The notes beneath the pieces are model-generated. The model ran no database searches. It saw only the letters and a program-made list of their open reading frames with translations, and was not told the DNA's origin. Below, piece after piece: positions 22,780 through 30,405 of a stretch of DNA of 37,152 nt (positions are counted from its first letter, which is position 1; every line of letters starts with the position of its first letter). This DNA is from an uncultured Eubacteriales bacterium (GTDB lineage Bacteria; Bacillota; Clostridia; Oscillospirales; Oscillospiraceae). The stretch lies in contig UROF01000025.1 of NCBI GenBank assembly GCA_900549475.1, positions 1-37,152 of the forward strand. The letters run 5' to 3'. Position numbers and translations under genes: made by a program.

Positions 22780-23575
22780 AGCCTCAGCCTCGCACCGGCT
22801 GGGCGGATGCAGTCAACCGATGCAGGACTGATTCGCCCGTCGCCGGGCGGGCAGGAACGCAGCGGGGCCGACTTTAGTCCCGGAGCCCGGGGACTTCCGA
22901 AGGAGCCAGAAGCGGCCCTCAGCGCTGTTTTGTCTCCGACGGGTCCACTTTTGTACGCACAAAAGCGGACGGAAAAAGCGCCAGCCCCCTTCGGGCTGGA
23001 CCCCCGCTTTTGTCCAATCGGTCATTATCAGATTTGAAACTTCCCTGCCGCTGAAGCAGCGCTTTTTGGCATCTGATCTGTGGCGGGTTGCTCGTCCAGC
23101 TTCGGCTGTCGCCCTGTTAAAGAGACAGGCGAATCTGAGTTTTGTGTCTGGCCATTGCGCCTATCAAAACTGCGCAGGTTCGCGTCAGCAAAAAAGAAAC
23201 GCCCCTCAGCCCGAGGGCCGACAGGCGAAGCGGGATACCCACCGCACCGATTACGAGGGAACCGTAGGCCCCGCGGAAATTCAATGGCAACCGGGTATCC
23301 CCCTTGCAGGCGTCCGATTGGACAAAACGGGGTCCGCAAGGTGAATTGGCCGAAGGCCAAGAGAGGGTGGCCTGGGCCAGGGGAACCCCGGCGGCGTTTT
23401 CACCCGCCCACAGGCGGGCGCTTACGAGGCCAACCGCCGCATGGCGGCGGCTCTTAGGCCGAGTGGGTTACTTTGCCGCCGAGGGCAAAGTAACCCGTGC
23501 CGGAGCACGGAATACCCATAAAACATCCCGAAGGGTTAATAAAGAGACTCTCAGAGGCCCCCTCCCCTGATGAAA
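22780..23575 (+). repeat. Large palindromic intergenic repeat, copy E (expanded)
   Basis: The longest copy. The left flank has GCGGCCCTCAGCGCTGTTTT (as in A). Outer hairpin GTCCACTTTTGT / ACAAAAGCGGAC (about 22941-22969), GTCCAATCGGTC (23012-23023), and an inverted relative of the core (23044-23125). The core (23205-23290) has CCGCACCGATTACGA. GTCCGATTGGAC (23312-23323) opens the right arm. The right arm is interrupted by about 100 extra bases rich in small GC palindromes (about 23340-23460) before the outer hairpin GGTTACTTTGCC / GGCAAAGTAACC (about 23464-23494). The tail matches copies B and C. No coding gene seen. Confidence 0.85.
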
Positions 23576-23582
23576 ACAACGA

Positions 23583-23615
23583 AAAGAGCCGTCCCCGTAT
23601 GGGGACGGCTCTCTT
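23583..23615 (-). terminator. rpsT terminator
   Basis: On the minus strand GAGAGCCGTCCCC / GGGGACGGCTCTT with a short loop, followed by TTTC. About 17 bases after the rpsT stop codon. Confidence 0.85.
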
Positions 23616-23631
23616 GGTTTGCTTGTCAAAA

Positions 23632-23895
23632 TCAGCCGACGCTGTTGAGCTTCAGAGTCATGGCGCTCTTCTTGTGAGCGGCATTGTTCTTGTGCAGAAT
23701 GCCCTTGGCAGCGGCCTTATCCACGGCCTTGACTGCGACCTTGTACGCGCCCTCGGCCTCGGTGCGATTGCCTTCGGCGGCAGCGACCTCAAACTTCTTG
23801 ACAGCGGTCTTCATGGCGGAACGCTCGGCCTTGTTGCGGGCATTGCGCGCCTCAGCCACCAGCACGCGCTTCTTAGCGGACTTAATATTCGGCAA
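23632..23895 (-). CDS. rpsT: Ribosomal protein S20
   Basis: 87 residues, the same length as E. coli S20, binding 16S rRNA in the small subunit. The N-terminus 'MPNIKSAKKRVLVAEARNAR' and the 'GILHKNNAAHKKSAM' C-terminus are diagnostic. The start is a TTG at 23893-23895: AGGAGGTG, complementary to the 16S 3' end, lies 6 bases upstream and the homology begins exactly there. A GTG nine bases earlier falls within the Shine-Dalgarno and is rejected. A TTG start is also used by E. coli rpsT, where it limits translation. Divergent from gpr, its usual neighbour in clostridia. Confidence 0.96.
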   Translation of the reverse strand: MPNIKSAKKRVLVAEARNARNKAERSAMKTAVKKFEVAAAEGNRTEAEGAYKVAVKAVDKAAAKGILHKNNAAHKKSAMTLKLNSVG

Positions 23896-23958
23896 ACCAA
23901 ACACCTCCTCCAGTGGGATCTATGGGGCAAATGTAACACCCACCCCACGCAGAAATGT

Positions 23959-23987
23959 ATTTTACCATGGTCTTTTCAAAATTGCAA
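23959..23987 (-). promoter_or_regulatory. Promoter of rpsT
   Basis: On the minus strand TTGCAA (23982-23987), 17-bp spacer, TAAAAT (23959-23964). Confidence 0.75.
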
Positions 23988-24018
23988 GGGATTTTTTGAA
24001 TTTTTTCTACCTTTTTTC

Positions 24019-24047
24019 ACATATTTTCTGCGCCGAAGGACAAAATA
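24019..24047 (+). promoter_or_regulatory. Candidate forespore (sigma-F/G) promoter of gpr
   Basis: ACATA (24019-24023), 17-bp spacer, CAAAATA (24041-24047), resembling the GHATR / CATnHTA pattern of forespore sigma factors. gpr is under these factors in Bacillus. Motif match is moderate. Confidence 0.4.
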
Positions 24048-24096
24048 AAGGCGTACTACCAGATTTTGTGTCCGGAAAGGCGGGGTATCACAAATT

Positions 24097-24984
24097 ATGC
24101 TGACCATTCGTACCGACCTGGCGGTGGAGGCCCATGCCCTGTGGCGGCGGAAGGCAGGGGAGACAGCTGCGCTGTCCGGGGTCTCCGCCGGGGAGTCCCT
24201 GTGCCGGGGTCTGCCGGTGACCCATGTGGAGATCCTGGATGAGGAGGGCGCCAACGTCCTGGGCAAGCCCCGGGGCCGCTACTGCACCCTGGACGTATCC
24301 GCCCTGTGGCGGCGGAAGGAGGACGCCCCCCGCCGCTGTGCCCTGGCGGTGGCAGAGCTGCTGGCGCCTCTGCTGCCGGAAGAAGGGCCGATCCTGGCGG
24401 CGGGGCTGGGAAACCGGGCCATGACCCCCGACGCCCTGGGCCCCCGGACAGTGGACCAGCTGCTGGTGACCCGGCATCTCACCGGCGTCCTGCCGGGATT
24501 GCGGCCTGTGGCCGCCCTGGCGGCGGGGGTACTGGGAGACACCGGGCTGGAGGCGGCGGAGTGGGTCCGGGGAGCGGCGGAGCACATCCGCCCCGCCGGG
24601 GTGATCGTCATTGACGCCCTGGCGGCAGGTGACCTGGACAGACTGTGCAGCTCTATTCAGATCTCTGACGCGGGGCTCATTCCGGGCAGCGGCGTGGGAA
24701 ACCACCGGAAGGCCCTTACCCAGGACGTTCTGGGGGTTCCGGTGATCTCTCTGGGAGTTCCCACGGTGGTGGACGCCGCCACGGTAGCGGTGCACATTCT
24801 GGAGGAGGCGGGGCGGCCGGCGGAGGACTGCGCCGCCCTCCACGGCAAGGGGGCAAAGCTGTTTGTCACCCCCGACGGCATCGACCGGCAGATCCGGGAG
24901 CTGTCGGCGGTACTGGCCCGGGGGATCAGCCTGGCGCTCCAGCCGGGACTGTCCTATGAGGACCTGGAGGCACTCCTGGCCTGA
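24097..24984 (+). CDS. gpr: GPR endopeptidase (spore germination protease)
   Basis: 295 residues. It degrades small acid-soluble spore proteins at germination. The N-terminal 'IRTDLAVEAHAL' resembles the propeptide autoprocessing region. Diagnostic family stretches are 'GLGNRAMTPDALGPRTVDQL' near residue 107, 'VIVIDALAAGDLDRLCSSIQ' near 170 and 'DAGLIPGSGVGNHRKALTQD'. The two conserved aspartates in 'TPDALGP' and 'IDALAA' fit the proposed aspartic-protease-like site. It is somewhat shorter than B. subtilis GPR (about 370), as in other clostridia. The ribosome binding site is weak and distant (AAAGGCGGGG about 12 bases upstream). In Bacillus gpr is followed by spoIIP; here a HAD gene on the other strand separates them. 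Confidence 0.94.
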   Translation: MLTIRTDLAVEAHALWRRKAGETAALSGVSAGESLCRGLPVTHVEILDEEGANVLGKPRGRYCTLDVSALWRRKEDAPRRCALAVAELLAPLLPEEGPILAAGLGNRAMTPDALGPRTVDQLLVTRHLTGVLPGLRPVAALAAGVLGDTGLEAAEWVRGAAEHIRPAGVIVIDALAAGDLDRLCSSIQISDAGLIPGSGVGNHRKALTQDVLGVPVISLGVPTVVDAATVAVHILEEAGRPAEDCAALHGKGAKLFVTPDGIDRQIRELSAVLARGISLALQPGLSYEDLEALLA

Positions 24985-25020
24985 ACGGGAACGAAACTGC
25001 CTGCAGCAGGATGAGAAAGA

Positions 25021-25049
25021 GAAAAGAGCGCTTTTCAGCGCTCTTTTTC
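25021..25049. terminator. Bidirectional terminator between gpr and the HAD gene
   Basis: AAAGAGCGCT / AGCGCTCTTT hairpin with A and T runs on either side, so it can work on both strands. The HAD stop codon lies within the loop. Confidence 0.8.
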
Positions 25050-25877
25050 CATTCTCTCCACGATTTCCCCAATGGATCCCTCCAGGCAGTGGCACACCAC
25101 CGTAGCCCCGGAGGACAGGACCTCCGGCACAGCGTTGGCCGGGCAGAAGGCCCGGTCTGCCGCTGAGAGCATCGGCAGGTCATTGAGATGGTCCCCGGCG
25201 CACAGCAGCGTATGGCAGCCGCACAGATCCCGGAGCTTTCGGGCCATCTCTCCCTTGTTGGCTCCCTTGGCTGTCAGCTCCAGCAGCTCTCCGCTGGAGA
25301 AGATCAATTCGTAATATTCTGTGAGCCCCTCCCGGACCATCTCCGCCCGCAGGGTGTCCAGCTCCTCCTTGGGCCCCACAAACAGGGCCTTCACCAGGGG
25401 ACGGGGCACCTTCTCCGGGTCTATGCAGGAGATCTCCTCATACCGGGCTCCTGTCAGCTTGGCGTGGCGGGCATTCCAGGCTGTAGGCCGCAGGACCTGG
25501 ACAAAATTGGCGTCCGGGTACAGTTCCACCGCCACCTGGGGGAAACGCTCCGCTATGGCGGCGATGTGGGTCGGGGCCACGTCCGGCAGGAAGTTTTTCA
25601 CCACATATTCCCCCCGCTCCAGATCATAGATGGCTCCGCCGTTGTCCACGATGATGGGGGCGTTCATCGGTACCTCGTGGGCATGGCGGCGGAACGCCTC
25701 CAGGGCCCGGCCGGTTGCCACCGCAAACCGGCCTCCCTCCGCCATCCAGCGATGGATACCATCCAGGTTCCTCTGGCTCATGGGGGGCCGGGGGGAACCA
25801 TCCCGCAGGGCCTCCTCCGTATATAAAAGCGTGTTGTCGTAGTCGCTCAGCAGCAGCATGCCGTCAAATTTTCCCAT
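25035..25877 (-). CDS. Cof-type HAD hydrolase
   Basis: 280 residues. HAD motif I is DYDNT (Asp12, Asp14), with 'VATGRALEAFRRH' (53-65) as motif II, Lys208 in 'GANKGEM' as motif III and 'GDHLNDLPML' (228-237) as motif IV. The large middle cap (about 85-195) is the C2B type of the Cof/YbiV sugar-phosphate phosphatases. The start was set at the ATG at 25877, with GGAGA 6 bases upstream; an upstream extension of 46 residues would run over the spoIIP promoter region. Substrate is not predictable. It sits convergent to gpr and divergent from spoIIP, breaking the usual gpr-spoIIP pair. Confidence 0.92.
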   Translation of the reverse strand: MGKFDGMLLLSDYDNTLLYTEEALRDGSPRPPMSQRNLDGIHRWMAEGGRFAVATGRALEAFRRHAHEVPMNAPIIVDNGGAIYDLERGEYVVKNFLPDVAPTHIAAIAERFPQVAVELYPDANFVQVLRPTAWNARHAKLTGARYEEISCIDPEKVPRPLVKALFVGPKEELDTLRAEMVREGLTEYYELIFSSGELLELTAKGANKGEMARKLRDLCGCHTLLCAGDHLNDLPMLSAADRAFCPANAVPEVLSSGATVVCHCLEGSIGEIVERMEKER

Positions 25878-25961
25878 GGCGCTCTCCGCCCTTTCTCTCT
25901 TGGTTGGTATGCTTTCATGATACCCCCTTTTCTTCTCTTTTGCAATGGCGGAAACAGAGAG

Positions 25962-25990
25962 GTATATCCCGGACAGGCCGTGCATACAGT
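25962..25990 (+). promoter_or_regulatory. Candidate sigma-E promoter of spoIIP
   Basis: GTATATC (25962-25968), 14-bp spacer, CATACAGT (25983-25990). This fits the mother-cell sigma-E pattern (KMATATT / CATACAHT with 14-15 bp spacing). spoIIP is sigma-E controlled in Bacillus. Confidence 0.65.
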
Positions 25991-26036
25991 GGGACATGCA
26001 CCTTGAGAGAGGCACCTATGGAAAGGAAGATGACAC

Positions 26037-27203
26037 ATGACCATCAAACGCAGGCCCCGGCCCCAGCGGCGGCGGCAGCTCACCGCACTGGCACTGGCCA
26101 TAGCCATTCCCTGGCTGGTAGCGGTCACCGCCGCCAGCGACACCGGTAAGGCAGCTCTCAGCGCCCTGGGACAGCAGGGGGACCTGGCACTGCACATCCT
26201 GCGGGGACAGCTGGGAGACAGCAGGGAGGAGGATGCCCTTCCCGCCTCTGTATCCCTGGCCATCGGCCAGAGCCCGGTCCTGCTGGCAGGAAGGACGGAG
26301 ATCCTGGATCTGCGGCGCAGTCAGGAGGACGACACCCCCGACAGCCAGCCCCAGCAGGAGGAGCCGGTCACAGAAACGCCGGAGGAACCGGAGACGCCTC
26401 TGGTCTTTGCCGACAACGGCGTTACCGCCCGGACCCTGGTACCTACCTCCACTGACGGCTACATCGTCGCTGGGGACGTATATATCAGCAACGGCTCTGT
26501 CAACGCCTTTGACGCCTCTCTCTTTGACGGCACCTTTGCCGCCCGGCTGTCGGAGGAGGAAGGGCCGCAGGTCCTGATTGTACATACCCACGGCAGCGAG
26601 GCCTACACCATGCCTCCCGGGGAGGAATACGAGGCCAGCAGCGAGTGCCGCACCACCGACTGCAATTACAACGTGGTCAGGGTAGGGGATGAGATCGCTG
26701 CTGCCCTGGAGGAAGCAGGCATCAGCGTCATTCACGACGCCACTCTCCACGACTATCCCCAGTACAGCGGGGCCTATGACCGATCCCTTGCCACCATCAA
26801 CAGCTATCTGGAGCAGTATCCCAGTATTTCCTTTGTGCTGGACATTCACCGTGACGCCATCTCCGACGGGGAGGGGAACATGTACAAGGTGGTCAGCAAT
26901 GTGGCAGGGGTCAACGCCGCCCAGATGACCTTCGTCATCGGCACCGACGGCGGCGGCCTGGAGCATCCCAACTGGCGGGAGAACCTGAAGCTGGCGGCAG
27001 CGGTGCAGCAGAATCTGCTGGATGACTACCCCACCCTCATGCGGCCCATCACTGTCCGGAACTCCCGGTACAACCAGCATGTCACCACCGGGAGCCTCCT
27101 GGTAGAAATGGGCGCCGCCGGCAACTCCCTGGACGAGGCCCTGCTCTCTGGTCGGCTCCTGGGCCAGGCCCTGGCGGAGACCATCCTCTCGGCAGAAGGG
27201 TGA
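26037..27203 (+). CDS. spoIIP: Stage II sporulation protein P (septal peptidoglycan hydrolase)
   Basis: 388 residues. A basic N-terminus and one membrane helix (about 14-34) anchor it. A low-complexity Glu/Pro linker (about 95-122) leads to the SpoIIP amidase/endopeptidase domain: 'VLIVHTHGSEAY' with zinc-ligand candidates His183 or His185 and Glu188, 'DIHRDAI' (His271), and the late 'GSLLVEMGAAGNSLDEA'. With SpoIID and SpoIIM it thins the septal wall during engulfment. ATG start with AAAGGA about 10 bases upstream and a sigma-E-like promoter at 25962. A long repeat-rich gap follows. Confidence 0.95.
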   Translation: MTIKRRPRPQRRRQLTALALAIAIPWLVAVTAASDTGKAALSALGQQGDLALHILRGQLGDSREEDALPASVSLAIGQSPVLLAGRTEILDLRRSQEDDTPDSQPQQEEPVTETPEEPETPLVFADNGVTARTLVPTSTDGYIVAGDVYISNGSVNAFDASLFDGTFAARLSEEEGPQVLIVHTHGSEAYTMPPGEEYEASSECRTTDCNYNVVRVGDEIAAALEEAGISVIHDATLHDYPQYSGAYDRSLATINSYLEQYPSISFVLDIHRDAISDGEGNMYKVVSNVAGVNAAQMTFVIGTDGGGLEHPNWRENLKLAAAVQQNLLDDYPTLMRPITVRNSRYNQHVTTGSLLVEMGAAGNSLDEALLSGRLLGQALAETILSAEG

Positions 27204-27530
27204 CAATTTACGAAGGTTCTCTTTCTTTTCTTGAAAGAAAAGAAACAAAAGAACTTTAGGGGCAAACTCCGTTTGCCCTGGAAAGTAACCAGAGAAGCAC
27301 CCTTGGGGGAGCTCGAGGGGGCGGAGCCCGCCTCGAATCAAATCGAATGCCCCGCGTCAGCGGCCTGCGCAGCAGGGGTTTTCCCGCCCCGGCGGGAAAA
27401 TACGGCATTCTTAGGCAAACTCCGTTTGCCCTGGAAAGGTCAAAAATCCACTTTCCACAGGGGACGGGTCAAATGGGGAAAAGTCGGAGGATAACCCACT
27501 CTTTTTGGGAAATATCCCTGTCAAACAGGG
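27204..27530. repeat. Repeat-rich intergenic region F (not of the A-E family)
   Basis: No gene. Holds an inverted repeat TTTCTTTTC / GAAAAGAAA (about 27227-27246) just after spoIIP. Two direct copies of a 25-base unit start at 27261 and 27414; each opens with the palindrome GGCAAACTCCGTTTGCC and ends CTGGAAAG. Between them is a perfect palindrome TTTTCCCGCC-CC-GGCGGGAAAA (27379-27400). The two 25-base copies are 153 bases apart. No transposase. Confidence 0.7.
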
Positions 27531-27535
27531 CCTGA

Positions 27536-27577
27536 AACAAAAAATCACGCCGGATCTTTCCACAGATCCGGCGTGAT
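27536..27577 (-). terminator. Terminator of the PadR / FtsW-like operon
   Basis: On the minus strand ATCACGCCGGATCT / AGATCCGGCGTGAT, a 14-bp perfect stem, followed by TTTTTTG. Confidence 0.9.
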
Positions 27578-27595
27578 TTGTGTATAGCGTGGGTT

Positions 27596-28963
27596 TTATC
27601 CCTGTCTGGGCCGCAGGGAGAGGATCAATTCCCCGTTCTCCCAGCGGACTCTCCGGAAAGCGGCACTCCTGTTCCGGCAGACAGCGGGGGCCGTCTCCGG
27701 CAAACCGCCGTCCCGGAGGGAAGAGAGGGCCAGGCCGATGAGAAACAGATCCACCGCCGTATTGACGTTGCCTACCACCAGGGGAAATCCTCCGGGCAGC
27801 ACCGGCACCCCCAGGGTCAGGCTCAGGCTGGCCAGAGCCTGGACCGCCAGAGTCGTCAGGACCGCCAGGCACACCGCCCGGCCCAGAGTCTGCCGCAGAT
27901 GGATGGTTTTCCACAGCAGCCACAGGAAAAAGGCCAGAAACGCCCCCACCAGCACCAGGAAGGGCAGCCACCCCCAGGTGCAGATCAGGTTTACCAGCAG
28001 GGCATCGCCGTCCATCTCAGGGACGGCCTGCTGCAGGGTGAAGCCCTCGGTCGCCGCCCAGGCAGGGGTATCCGCCGGGCCGATCCACTGGGCCAGCGAC
28101 AGGGCCTCCCGGAGGATAAACGCAAAATAGCCCTGGTTCGTGGGGCTCAGGCCCGCGAAGAGGCTATACTGCAGACGCTCCCACCGGGCCGCAATGATCA
28201 GGGCCAATACCCCCAAACCCAGCGCCAGCACCAGGACCACGGATTTCCAGCGGCCCAGGCCCAGCCAGTCCCGCCAGGCGAAGAACAGGCCCAGCACCAG
28301 CGCCGCCATCGTCACCTGTACCAGGGCATAGACACTGGGGCACAGGCAGCAGGCGGCCGCTACAAAGGCCGTCCAGCCCAGGCACAGAGCGGCCCCCCGC
28401 CACCGCTTTCCCCGCTGGGTCCATAAAAGCAAAGCCAGGGTCAGGGCAAACAGGGCCAGCAGCTGGGCGGACAGCCAGGCCGGACCGCTGACCCTCCAGG
28501 GCAGGAAGCAGAGAAACCCCACCCCCAGGGCGGCGCAGGCCCACCAGGCCCGCCGGCCCAGGGCGCTCACATCCAGCAGATACCCGGCGGCCAGGGCTGC
28601 CGCCCCCACAAGGCCCCCCAGCAGGTCCATCTGCCGGTCCCACAGACTGATATACGGGACATCGGCGGTGAGGGAATACCGCAGAAAGGCCCCCGCCGCC
28701 GTCAGCGCCAGAGCCATCAGCAGCAGTCCCCACTGGGGCCGGGGCCGGTGGACCCGGTCCAGGTCGGCCCCCAAAATGGCCGGGTCGCCCATCTGCCGCA
28801 CCGCCTCCACCTGGGCCTTATCCTCGTCCATGCCCTGGGCCATGTAGGCGTCCCGCTGATCCAGCAGGTGGGTACGGATCTCCTCTGTCAGGGGGGACCG
28901 GGCCTTTTTCCAACGGATCTCCGCCCCTACGGCCTCCACAAAAGCGTCGATCCGGTCAGGCAA
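27596..28963 (-). CDS. FtsW/RodA-like (SEDS-type) membrane protein with an N-terminal permease-prefix domain
   Basis: 455 residues. Residues 1-70 form the soluble helical 'permease prefix' seen on PadR-linked membrane proteins ('LTEEIRTHLLDQRDAYMAQG', 'VEAVRQMGDPAILGADLD'). Then about 9-10 membrane segments follow. The C-terminal half has the order of SEDS glycosyltransferases: a 'VPEMDGDALLVNLICTWGWL' loop-helix (compare VPE..TDFIFA..EE.G), and 'GGFPLVVGNVNTAVDLFLIG' where FtsW has PLPFISYGGSS. The critical Gly/Ser-rich motif is clearly degenerate. The start is a TTG at 28963, 8 bases after GGAGG; it overlaps the padR end by 8 bases, so translation is probably coupled. Whether it polymerises glycan is doubtful. 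Confidence 0.78.
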   Translation of the reverse strand: MPDRIDAFVEAVGAEIRWKKARSPLTEEIRTHLLDQRDAYMAQGMDEDKAQVEAVRQMGDPAILGADLDRVHRPRPQWGLLLMALALTAAGAFLRYSLTADVPYISLWDRQMDLLGGLVGAAALAAGYLLDVSALGRRAWWACAALGVGFLCFLPWRVSGPAWLSAQLLALFALTLALLLWTQRGKRWRGAALCLGWTAFVAAACCLCPSVYALVQVTMAALVLGLFFAWRDWLGLGRWKSVVLVLALGLGVLALIIAARWERLQYSLFAGLSPTNQGYFAFILREALSLAQWIGPADTPAWAATEGFTLQQAVPEMDGDALLVNLICTWGWLPFLVLVGAFLAFFLWLLWKTIHLRQTLGRAVCLAVLTTLAVQALASLSLTLGVPVLPGGFPLVVGNVNTAVDLFLIGLALSSLRDGGLPETAPAVCRNRSAAFRRVRWENGELILSLRPRQG

Positions 28964-29291
28964 GGCACTCGCCTCCCCTCAGCACCTGTTCCACAGCGGT
29001 CACATACTGCCGCCACTCCTGTTCCTTTTCCACCAGCCGCCCCCGACCGGCGGCAGTGAGGCGGTAATACCGCCGGGGTCGGGTACTGCCCTCTCCCTCC
29101 AGGTAGGCCTCGATATCCCCCCGCTCCTCCAGGGTGTGGAGCAGGGGATAGAGGGTCCCCGCCTTCAGGTCGAAGGTGTGGTCGGACCGGCGGGCCAGGG
29201 TCTCGATCATCTGGTAGCCGTACATATCCTGTTCTTCCAGCAGCTTTAACAGCAGCATGGCTGTGCTGCCGGACAGAAGGGCCTTGTCCAT
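28956..29291 (-). CDS. PadR family transcriptional regulator
   Basis: 111 residues. Winged helix with 'LLKLLEEQDMYGYQMIETLA' (16-35), 'LKAGTLYPLLHTLEERGDIE' and 'RRYYRLTAAGRGRL' (to about 86), then a short C-terminal dimer helix, the PadR-s1 subfamily. ATG start with GGGAGG upstream. It overlaps the downstream FtsW-like gene, and an imperfect palindrome overlaps its own promoter, so autoregulation of the two-gene operon is likely. The inducer is unknown; related PadR proteins respond to antimicrobials or envelope stress. Confidence 0.93.
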   Translation of the reverse strand: MDKALLSGSTAMLLLKLLEEQDMYGYQMIETLARRSDHTFDLKAGTLYPLLHTLEERGDIEAYLEGEGSTRPRRYYRLTAAGRGRLVEKEQEWRQYVTAVEQVLRGGECLA

Positions 29292-29304
29292 ATAGTTGCC
29301 TCCC

Positions 29305-29352
29305 TATATATGTAGATTATCTATATAATACATCGGAAGGCGGATTTGTCAA
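29305..29352 (-). promoter_or_regulatory. Promoter and likely autoregulatory operator of padR
   Basis: On the minus strand TTGACA (29347-29352), 16-bp spacer, TATTAT (29325-29330). Just downstream lies an AT-rich imperfect palindrome centred near 29316 (TATATGTAGAT / ATCTATATA), with PadR-like ATGT and ACAT elements. Confidence 0.75.
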
Positions 29353-29405
29353 GACTCTCTCCCGTTTTTTGTGCCGGGGTCCACAGGGCAAGTCCCAGGG
29401 AAAGC

Positions 29406-29446
29406 AAAAAAATCCCCCGGACTTTTTCACAAGTCCAGGGGATTTT
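29406..29446 (-). terminator. Terminator after khpB
   Basis: On the minus strand AATCCCCTGGACTT / AAGTCCGGGGGATT followed by TTTTT, 17 bases after the khpB stop codon. It closes the rpmH-rnpA-yidD-yidC-khpB run. Confidence 0.9.
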
Positions 29447-29463
29447 GTGCATAAAGTGGTGGA

Positions 29464-30396
29464 TCAACCCTTGTTTTCCCGGTCGTAGGCCACGATGACC
29501 CGCCGGTTGGGCTCGGTACCCATGGAGTAGGTGGTGACGTTTTCCACATCCTGCAGAGCAGTGTGGATCACATGGCGCTCGTAAGCGTTCATGGGCTCCA
29601 GGGTCACGTTGCGCTTGTACTTGATAACCTTGGCGGCCACCTTCCGGGCCAGGTGCTGCAGGCTCTGCTCCCGCTTGAGGCGGTAGTTCTCCGCATCCAC
29701 ATGGATACGCACCCGCTTGTCGCTGCCCCGGTTCACGCTGTAGTTGGTCAGCTGCTGGATGGCGTCCAGGGTCTCACCCCGGCGGCCAATGAGAGCGCCC
29801 AGCTTCTCACCCTCCAGGATCACCTTGTAGCGGCCCTTTTCCGGCTGATAGATGGTCACCTGAGCGGCAGAGTCCATATGCTGGAGCAGGCCCTCCAGGA
29901 AGGTAAGGATCTGCTTTGCCTTCTCATCGTCGTCGCCGCAGGGCTCGCCCAGATCCTCAGGCTCCGGCAGAGGGATATTGATCTCCTCCTCACCGGCGGC
30001 CTCCTGATCCCGGCGCTGGGACTTATCGGCGGGCTTTTTCTTTTTCTTCCGCTCGGGCTTCTCGGCCCGGGGGGCCTCCTGAGCGGAGGCGGGAACGGCC
30101 TGGGGCTTCTCCTCAGCCTTCTCCACAGGCTTTGCCGCCGGCTTGGGAGCCTCCGGCTTCTTCTCTGCCGGCTTGGGAGCGGGAGCTGCCTTGGGTGCCA
30201 GCTCAACCTCCGGCTCCTCCAGGCCATAGGTCACGCGGACCTTGGCGGGGCTGGCGCCGATGCCGAAAAATCCGGATTTGGCGCGCTCCAGGATCTCGAC
30301 GGACACCTCATCCCGATCGAGGCCCAGCTGCGCAAGGGCGCGGCTGACAGCCTCCTCCTCGGTCTTGCCCGTCATGTCAAGATATTTCATTGCCAT
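29464..30396 (-). CDS. khpB: RNA-binding protein KhpB (Jag/EloR)
   Basis: 310 residues. An N-terminal Jag_N domain (1-55, 'EEAVSRALAQLGLDRDEVSV' and 'AKSGFFGIG') is followed by a long Ala/Pro/Lys/Glu linker (about 65-150), a KH-type domain (about 165-235, 'LGALIGRRGETLDAIQQLTN') and a C-terminal R3H domain (about 240-305, 'NAYERHVIHTALQDV'). With KhpA it binds RNA and influences cell elongation and division. It follows yidC with a 9-base gap, the standard order in Bacillota. mnmE, mnmG and rsmG, which usually follow, are absent and a terminator stands there instead. Confidence 0.94.
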   Translation of the reverse strand: MAMKYLDMTGKTEEEAVSRALAQLGLDRDEVSVEILERAKSGFFGIGASPAKVRVTYGLEEPEVELAPKAAPAPKPAEKKPEAPKPAAKPVEKAEEKPQAVPASAQEAPRAEKPERKKKKKPADKSQRRDQEAAGEEEINIPLPEPEDLGEPCGDDDEKAKQILTFLEGLLQHMDSAAQVTIYQPEKGRYKVILEGEKLGALIGRRGETLDAIQQLTNYSVNRGSDKRVRIHVDAENYRLKREQSLQHLARKVAAKVIKYKRNVTLEPMNAYERHVIHTALQDVENVTTYSMGTEPNRRVIVAYDRENKG

Positions 30397-30405
30397 ATCG
30401 GGTAC

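Noticed and set aside
22807..23457. Small open frames inside repeat copy E (and similar ones in A, C and D)
   Set aside because: They share near-identical peptide fragments such as 'ALSAVLSPTG' only because the DNA repeat recurs; frames are not conserved between copies and lack ribosome binding sites.
22780..23575. CRISPR array or insertion sequence in the repeat-rich gaps
   Set aside because: Repeats are palindromic and dispersed, with no regular spacer pattern, no cas genes and no transposase ORF.
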